Assembly (NCBI GenBank): GCA_019510125.1
Contig: JAEKKX010000015.1
Location: forward strand, 40,054 to 104,053
Length of the DNA: 64,000 nucleotides
Reading direction: 5' to 3'
From: Lysobacterales bacterium
GTDB lineage: Bacteria; Pseudomonadota; Gammaproteobacteria; Xanthomonadales; Xanthomonadaceae
The notes beneath the pieces are model-generated. The model ran no database searches. It saw only the letters and a program-made list of their open reading frames with translations, and was not told the origin of the DNA. Both the position numbers and the translations under genes were made by a program. This document shows positions 60,250 to 64,000 of the stretch, piece after piece; position 1 is the first letter of the stretch; the number at the start of each line of letters is the position of its first letter.

Positions 60250-60884
60250 GGCATCGTCCCTCCGACGCCGGCCAGGCGCTCGCGCAGGTTGAACAGGATC
60301 GCCGCGGTCACGCCCCAGATGCGGTACTGCGGGGCGCGCGGGGCACGGTGGAATTCGAGCACGTGGCGCACGCGGCCGCGATAGTCCATGCCGATCCGCT
60401 GCAGGCTCTCGGGCGCGAGCAGGAAGTCGAGATCGACCTCGAACACGTCGTCCACTTCGTTCGGATCGGGGATGGCGACATAGCCCGGATCGACCCGCGC
60501 CACCACCGGCAGCACGCGGAACCCGGTGACGGTGAGCATCGGATCGAGGAAGCCGATCGGCGCGACCAGCGACGGCGCGACGCCGATCTCCTCCTGCGCC
60601 TCGCGCAGCGCCGCGGCGACCGCGCTGGCGTCGTCGGGTTCGATCCGGCCACCGGGAAAACTGACCTGTCCGGCGTGGTGGCGCAGGCTGTCGGTGCGCC
60701 GGGTCAGCAGCACCTGCAGGCCGTCGTCGCGCGGCACGAGGCCGACCAGCACGGCGGCCTCGACCGGCGTCGCATCGCCGAGCAGGTCGGCCAGCTCGTC
60801 GCGGTTCCACGGCGCGGCGGAAGGCGGCGAAGCCAGCGGGTGCAGGGCCCGGGCGAGGCCGGGCAACGGGGACGCCCCGTTCAT
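60246..60884 (-). CDS. CoA pyrophosphatase, Nudix family (NudL-like)
   Basis: A 212-residue Nudix hydrolase. The CoA-specific UPF0035 signature LLTRRTDSLRHHAGQVSFPGG overlaps the Nudix box GGRIEPDDASAVAAALREAQEEIG (each quoted in part: RRTDSLRHHAGQVSFPGG; ALREAQEEIG). It should cleave CoA and acyl-CoA to 3',5'-ADP and phosphopantetheine. It heads the unit Nudix-sseA-arsC and follows the DUF1289 gene by 24 bp. Confidence 0.92.
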   Translation of the reverse strand: MNGASPLPGLARALHPLASPPSAAPWNRDELADLLGDATPVEAAVLVGLVPRDDGLQVLLTRRTDSLRHHAGQVSFPGGRIEPDDASAVAAALREAQEEIGVAPSLVAPIGFLDPMLTVTGFRVLPVVARVDPGYVAIPDPNEVDDVFEVDLDFLLAPESLQRIGMDYRGRVRHVLEFHRAPRAPQYRIWGVTAAILFNLRERLAGVGGTMP

Positions 60885-60908
60885 CGCACCGGCCTCATCG
60901 CCGCGGCC

Positions 60909-61097
60909 TCACGCCCGCGTCCCCGCGGCGTGGCGCGCCTCGCGCGCGGGCAGGACGACGTCCATGAACCGCTGGCGCTCCTCGTCGGACAGCGACGTCC
61001 ACGCCGCGATCTCGTCGCCGGTGCGGAAACAGCCGTCGCAGTGGCCGTCGGGGGCCAGCGTGCAGACGCCGATGCAGGGAGTGAGGAGGGCGGGCAT
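60909..61097 (-). CDS. DUF1289 small cysteine-rich protein
   Basis: A 62-residue protein with the DUF1289 signature: TPCIGVCTLAPDGHCDGCFRTGDEIAAW, four Cys as CxxxC and CxxC that look like a zinc or cluster site (read as CIGVC then CDGC), then LSDEERQRFM. Function unknown. ATG 61097 is chosen; the upstream extension is not conserved-looking. It is first in the unit leading to the Nudix gene. Confidence 0.85.
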   Translation of the reverse strand: MPALLTPCIGVCTLAPDGHCDGCFRTGDEIAAWTSLSDEERQRFMDVVLPAREARHAAGTRA

Positions 61098-61194
61098 GGT
61101 CGCGGGGTCGGAGCGGAAGCGGGCGCTGAAGCCGGAAGGGAGATGGACGGGAGATCGACAGGAGGTGGAACCGGGTGTCGAAATCCGGGTCCCG

Positions 61195-61226
61195 AAAAAC
61201 ATCACGCCGGCGCGAGGCCGGCGTGA
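61195..61226 (-). terminator. Intrinsic terminator of the FKBP gene
   Basis: A 10-bp perfect stem (tcacgccggc / gccggcgtga) with 5-nt loop, 34 bp past the stop; the minus-strand transcript continues tgttttt. Confidence 0.88.
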
Positions 61227-61259
61227 CGGATGCAGCATGGTACGCGTCGCCGGCCGGTT

Positions 61260-62021
61260 TCAGCGACCCTGGCCGGCGCCCTGCGGCGCCGGCGCCGGCA
61301 GCACCGGGCCCACGCTGAGCAGCTTGATGTTGAAGATCAGCACCTGGTTGGCCATGCGGCCGGCGCGCTCGACGGTGGTGCCGTAGGCGGCGCTGCCCGG
61401 GAGGGCGACTTCCCAGCGCGAACCGGCCGGCATCATCTGCAGCGCCTCGCGCAGGCCCGGCATCGGGATCTCGCTCAGGCGGATGGTGACGGGACCCGGC
61501 GCCTGGCCGTTGATCGCCTTGTTGGTGTTCTCCACTTCGGTGCCGTCCGGCAGCGTGGTGACGAACTCGACGGTGATCTGGTTGGCCTGGGTCGGCTTGG
61601 CGCCGCTGCCGGACTCGATCACACGGTACTGGACGCCGCTGGGCAGGACCTTCACGCCCGCCTTGCCCTTGTTCTGGGCCAGGAACGCGTCGCCCTTGGT
61701 CTTGTTGTCGGCGGCGCGCTTCTCGAGCTCGGCCTTGGCCTTGGCGACGATCCGGTTCTGCAGCGCCTGCATGACGGGAGCGGCCTGCTCGGGCGAGATC
61801 GCCGGCTCCTTGTTGCCGACGGAGTCCTGGAAGGCCTTCATCACGGTGGCCATGTCGAGCTGTTCGCCGCTGGACAGGACCTGGGCGATCTCGCCACCGG
61901 CGCGGTAGCCGAGCGCATAGCTCATCTTGCCCTTGTCGGACGTGATGTCCTGGGCGGACGCCGCACCGGCGGTCAGGGCCAGGGCCGCCAGGGTGCCGGC
62001 GGCGAGCAGACGCAACTTCAT
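61260..62021 (-). CDS. Periplasmic FKBP-type prolyl isomerase-like protein with altered active site
   Basis: A 253-residue secreted protein: signal peptide (1-23, ending ASAQD), FKBP N-terminal dimerisation helices (28-130, MSYALGYRAGGEIA) and a C-terminal FKBP fold (about 135-245, GVQYRVIESGSG, LPDGTEVENT, AAYGTTVERAG). It resembles FkpA/Mip-class chaperone isomerases. Several catalytic pocket residues differ from consensus: the usual FD of GTVFDSS is VE, the VIPGW tryptophan is Leu (PMPGL), and the IPPN loop is MANQ. A chaperone role with weak isomerase activity is plausible. Confidence 0.88.
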   Translation of the reverse strand: MKLRLLAAGTLAALALTAGAASAQDITSDKGKMSYALGYRAGGEIAQVLSSGEQLDMATVMKAFQDSVGNKEPAISPEQAAPVMQALQNRIVAKAKAELEKRAADNKTKGDAFLAQNKGKAGVKVLPSGVQYRVIESGSGAKPTQANQITVEFVTTLPDGTEVENTNKAINGQAPGPVTIRLSEIPMPGLREALQMMPAGSRWEVALPGSAAYGTTVERAGRMANQVLIFNIKLLSVGPVLPAPAPQGAGQGR

Positions 62022-62271
62022 TCAGTCACTCTCCAGATGAGGGGGGATCTTGCCGGGGACCGGCATGGAACGGGCGGCTTGGACCGCCCGGTATGGACTC
62101 GACAAACGACGGGCTAGGATACTGTCCGGCGCACTTAACCGCCACTGAGGCCGCCCCTGTGACCGGAGCGCGGCCCACAAGTTCCCCGCCCCCGCCGACC
62201 TCCGGGCCTGCCGCAGACGCCCGCGGCGACGGCGCGAACCGCCCTTCCCACCTGCCGATGCGACCCATGCC

Positions 62272-63081
62272 ATGACCCAGGACACCGCCCCCGCCGCCCC
62301 GCTGCTCATCGACGACCTGCCCGTGCCGGGCGGCGCCGTCCGCCGGATCGCCGTCCACCGGCCGGAGCGGCTGAACGCGCTGGATTCGAACACCCTCGAC
62401 GCCCTGCACGCGGCCTTCGACGCCGCCGCGGCCGACCCCGCGGTGCGGGTGGTGGTCCTCACCGGCAGCGGCCCCAAGGCCTTCGTCGCCGGCGCCGACA
62501 TCGCCGAAATGCGCGGCCTGACCCCGGCCGAGGGCCGCGATTTCTCGCTGCGCGGCACCCGGATGATGCGCCGGATCGAAAAGATGCCGAAGCCGGTGAT
62601 CGCGATGGTCAACGGGTTCGCCCTCGGCGGCGGACTGGAGCTGGCGATGTCCTGCCACCTGCGCATCGCCGCGGACACCGCGAAGGTCGGCCAGCCGGAG
62701 ATCAACCTCGGCCTGATCCCGGGGTTCGGTGGCACCCAGCGCCTGCTGCGCCTGTGCGGCCGCGCCGCGACCCTCGAACTGTGCCTGCTCGGTGCGCCGA
62801 TCGACGCCGCCCGCGCCGCGCAGCTCGGCATCGTCAACCGGGTGGTGCCGGCGGCCGAGCTCGAAGCCGAGACCATGAAGCTCGCCGAACAGCTCGCCGC
62901 CTCCGCGCCGCTGGCGCTGCGCGGGATGCTCGACTGCGTCAACGTCGGCGGCGAATGCGGGCTGGAGGAAGGCCTGGAGTACGAATCCGCGCAGTTCGGC
63001 CTGGTGTTCTCGACCGACGACATGCGCGAAGGCACGTCGGCGTTCCTGGAGCGGCGCAAGGCGGCCTTCGTCGGGAAATGA
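62272..63081 (+). CDS. Enoyl-CoA hydratase (crotonase)
   Basis: A 269-residue crotonase with both catalytic glutamates: the first in FALGGGLELAMSCHLRIA, the second in GQPEINLGLIPGFGGTQRL. The oxyanion segment is SGPKAFVAGADIAEM. It hydrates trans-2-enoyl-CoA in beta-oxidation or branched-chain/phenylacetate-type degradation. It overlaps the following uncharacterised gene by 4 bp. The 250-bp gap upstream (shared with the FKBP promoter region) has no supported gene. Confidence 0.93.
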   Translation: MTQDTAPAAPLLIDDLPVPGGAVRRIAVHRPERLNALDSNTLDALHAAFDAAAADPAVRVVVLTGSGPKAFVAGADIAEMRGLTPAEGRDFSLRGTRMMRRIEKMPKPVIAMVNGFALGGGLELAMSCHLRIAADTAKVGQPEINLGLIPGFGGTQRLLRLCGRAATLELCLLGAPIDAARAAQLGIVNRVVPAAELEAETMKLAEQLAASAPLALRGMLDCVNVGGECGLEEGLEYESAQFGLVFSTDDMREGTSAFLERRKAAFVGK

Positions 63082-63734
63082 GCGAACCGGTCGATCCCCT
63101 GCGGTCGCCGCAGGCCGCGCCCAGCCGATTGTTCCTCGTCGCGCTGGCCGCGCCGGCATCGGCCGTGCGCTACGTCGCCGGCCATGTCGCGCTGGTCGTC
63201 GTGCCCGTGCTGGTGCTGCTCGCATCTGCCCCCTTCATCGAAGCCGGATGGACGCGCTCGCTGTTGCTGATGATCCTCACGCTGGCGATCTGGCACCGGC
63301 TCGTCGCGCGTCAGCAGCCTCGCCAGGTGCAGGTGCAGTGGCAGCCGGGCGAAGGACCGCGCCTGTCCGGCCGATTCGACGAGCGCGAGATCGCGATCCG
63401 CGCGCCCGTCGTTCCCGCCTCCGTGGGCATCGAGGACGATCGGCTGGTGTTCCGGACCGCGTCGGCGGACGCGGCCGGGACCCTGTCCACCGCGTGCGCG
63501 GCGTTCGCCTCGACCGGCGCGGACAAGCTGCGCTCGGCCTGCGCGATGGTGATGGCGGGGGATGCGACCTCGCTCGGCGCCTTCGCCGAGGCGAATGGCC
63601 TCAAATGCCGCAAACGCCCGGGCAGCCTCGGATTGCTCATCGTCGAAGCCCGCTGGGCGCATGTCGTGCCGATGCTGACCGCAGTCGCGGCGGTCACTCT
63701 GGTCGTCGTCTTCAGGCAGGCTCTTTTCGGATGA
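63078..63734 (+). CDS. Hypothetical membrane protein
   Basis: A 218-residue protein I do not recognise. Two hydrophobic helices close to the N-terminus (about 35-52 and 55-75) are followed by a soluble beta-rich domain (78-195, VQVQWQPGEGPRLSGRF...), and one C-terminal helix (about 198-216) ends the protein. It starts at an ATG overlapping the crotonase stop and its own stop overlaps the next gene's ATG, so three genes form one coupled unit. Confidence 0.7.
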   Translation: MSEPVDPLRSPQAAPSRLFLVALAAPASAVRYVAGHVALVVVPVLVLLASAPFIEAGWTRSLLLMILTLAIWHRLVARQQPRQVQVQWQPGEGPRLSGRFDEREIAIRAPVVPASVGIEDDRLVFRTASADAAGTLSTACAAFASTGADKLRSACAMVMAGDATSLGAFAEANGLKCRKRPGSLGLLIVEARWAHVVPMLTAVAAVTLVVVFRQALFG

Positions 63735-64000
63735 CCTCGCCACCGCTCCCCTGCCCGTTCCGCATGACGCCCGACCTCCATGCCCTCGCCGAGGCCGTGG
63801 CATCCGACGACCTCGATCGCGCGATCGCGCTCGGCCTGCTGGCGTTCGATCCCGGTCCGCATCGCTGCGACGACTGCCGCGAGGCGATCGACGCGCTCCT
63901 CGCCGCCCGCGACGCCCGCCTGCGCGCGCTCGCCGCGCGCGAGCGCTTCCGCGCCCGCGAGGCGCGGCTGGCCGCGCGGGCGGAAGCCCGGGCCCGCCGG
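63731..64000 (+). CDS. Uncharacterised protein, 3' end cut by window
   Basis: An open frame of 90 codons runs off the right edge. It starts at ATG 63731 in an ATGA overlap with the preceding gene (a second ATG, MTPDLHAL, is 11 codons in). The visible part has a helical start (LHALAEAVASDDLDRAIAL), then PHRCDDCREAIDALL with a CxxC pair near residue 48, and a long Arg/Ala-rich charged helix. The CxxC plus basic helix could bind metal or nucleic acid. No family recognised. Confidence 0.6.
   Translation, partial: MTSPPLPCPFRMTPDLHALAEAVASDDLDRAIALGLLAFDPGPHRCDDCREAIDALLAARDARLRALAARERFRAREARLAARAEARARR

Overview
This 64 kb window is chromosomal DNA of very high GC content, densely packed on both strands. 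It most likely comes from a member of the Xanthomonadaceae/Lysobacteraceae (Gammaproteobacteria; Lysobacter- or Luteimonas-like). The evidence is the block rplU-rpmA-obg / rpsT / murJ-ribF-ileS-lspA-ispH, the order recX-alaS-csrA-tRNA, several large secreted S8 proteases, TonB-receptor-style VTGSR motifs, and GTAG-type REP elements like those described from Stenotrophomonas. The genus is an inference. There is no phage, IS, plasmid or CRISPR signature.

Layout. 1-7.3 kb (+): the 3' part of murB, a dimethylarginine dimethylaminohydrolase overlapping a DMT transporter, a secreted pectinacetylesterase/Notum-like hydrolase, an anchored helical protein and an M13 metallopeptidase. 7.5-16.4 kb (-): a TPR-like protein, two tandem S8 proteases, and ispG overlapping a PAP2 phosphatase. 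16.6-25.2 kb (mostly +): xseA, a VWA-domain lipoprotein, an ECF sigma factor with an overlapping single-pass membrane partner, a YigZ/IMPACT protein, an ABC exporter and an orphan MbtH-like protein. 25.3-30.3 kb (-): tRNA-Arg(ACG), tRNA-Ser(GCT), csrA, alaS, recX, a DUF1444 protein. 30.5-35.3 kb (+): a MarR regulator with an operator-like promoter, then a complete EmrAB-TolC-type efflux operon. 35.3-41.7 kb (-): radA, a two-gene ether-lipid-like unit (YhhN plus a fatty-acid-hydroxylase protein), a metzincin-like protein, tRNA-Thr(CGT), ispH, lspA. 41.8-49.8 kb: ileS, ribF, murJ, rpsT, obg, rpmA, rplU. 50.4-57 kb (+): a third S8 protease, an OmpA-like lipoprotein, uvrA and a thioesterase. 57-64 kb: small metabolic and envelope genes (PCuAC copper chaperone, two crotonases, ArsC-like reductase, mercaptopyruvate sulfurtransferase, CoA-type Nudix hydrolase, degenerate FKBP) and two uncharacterised overlapping genes at the right edge.

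The genes fall into housekeeping sets (cell wall: murB, murJ, lspA; isoprenoids: ispG, ispH, possibly PAP2; translation: rplU, rpmA, rpsT, alaS, ileS, tRNAs; repair: uvrA, radA, recX, xseA) and a secreted/envelope set (three S8 proteases, M13 peptidase, pectinacetylesterase-like hydrolase, VWA lipoprotein, PCuAC). The candidate least explained by known families is the VWA lipoprotein / ECF sigma / membrane-partner locus at 18.65-22.45 kb. Both envelope proteins there carry a TonB-box-like VTGSRxPRA segment. Four paired GTAG REP elements, a duplicated ~91-bp two-hairpin repeat and several short tandem repeats make up the non-genic structure.
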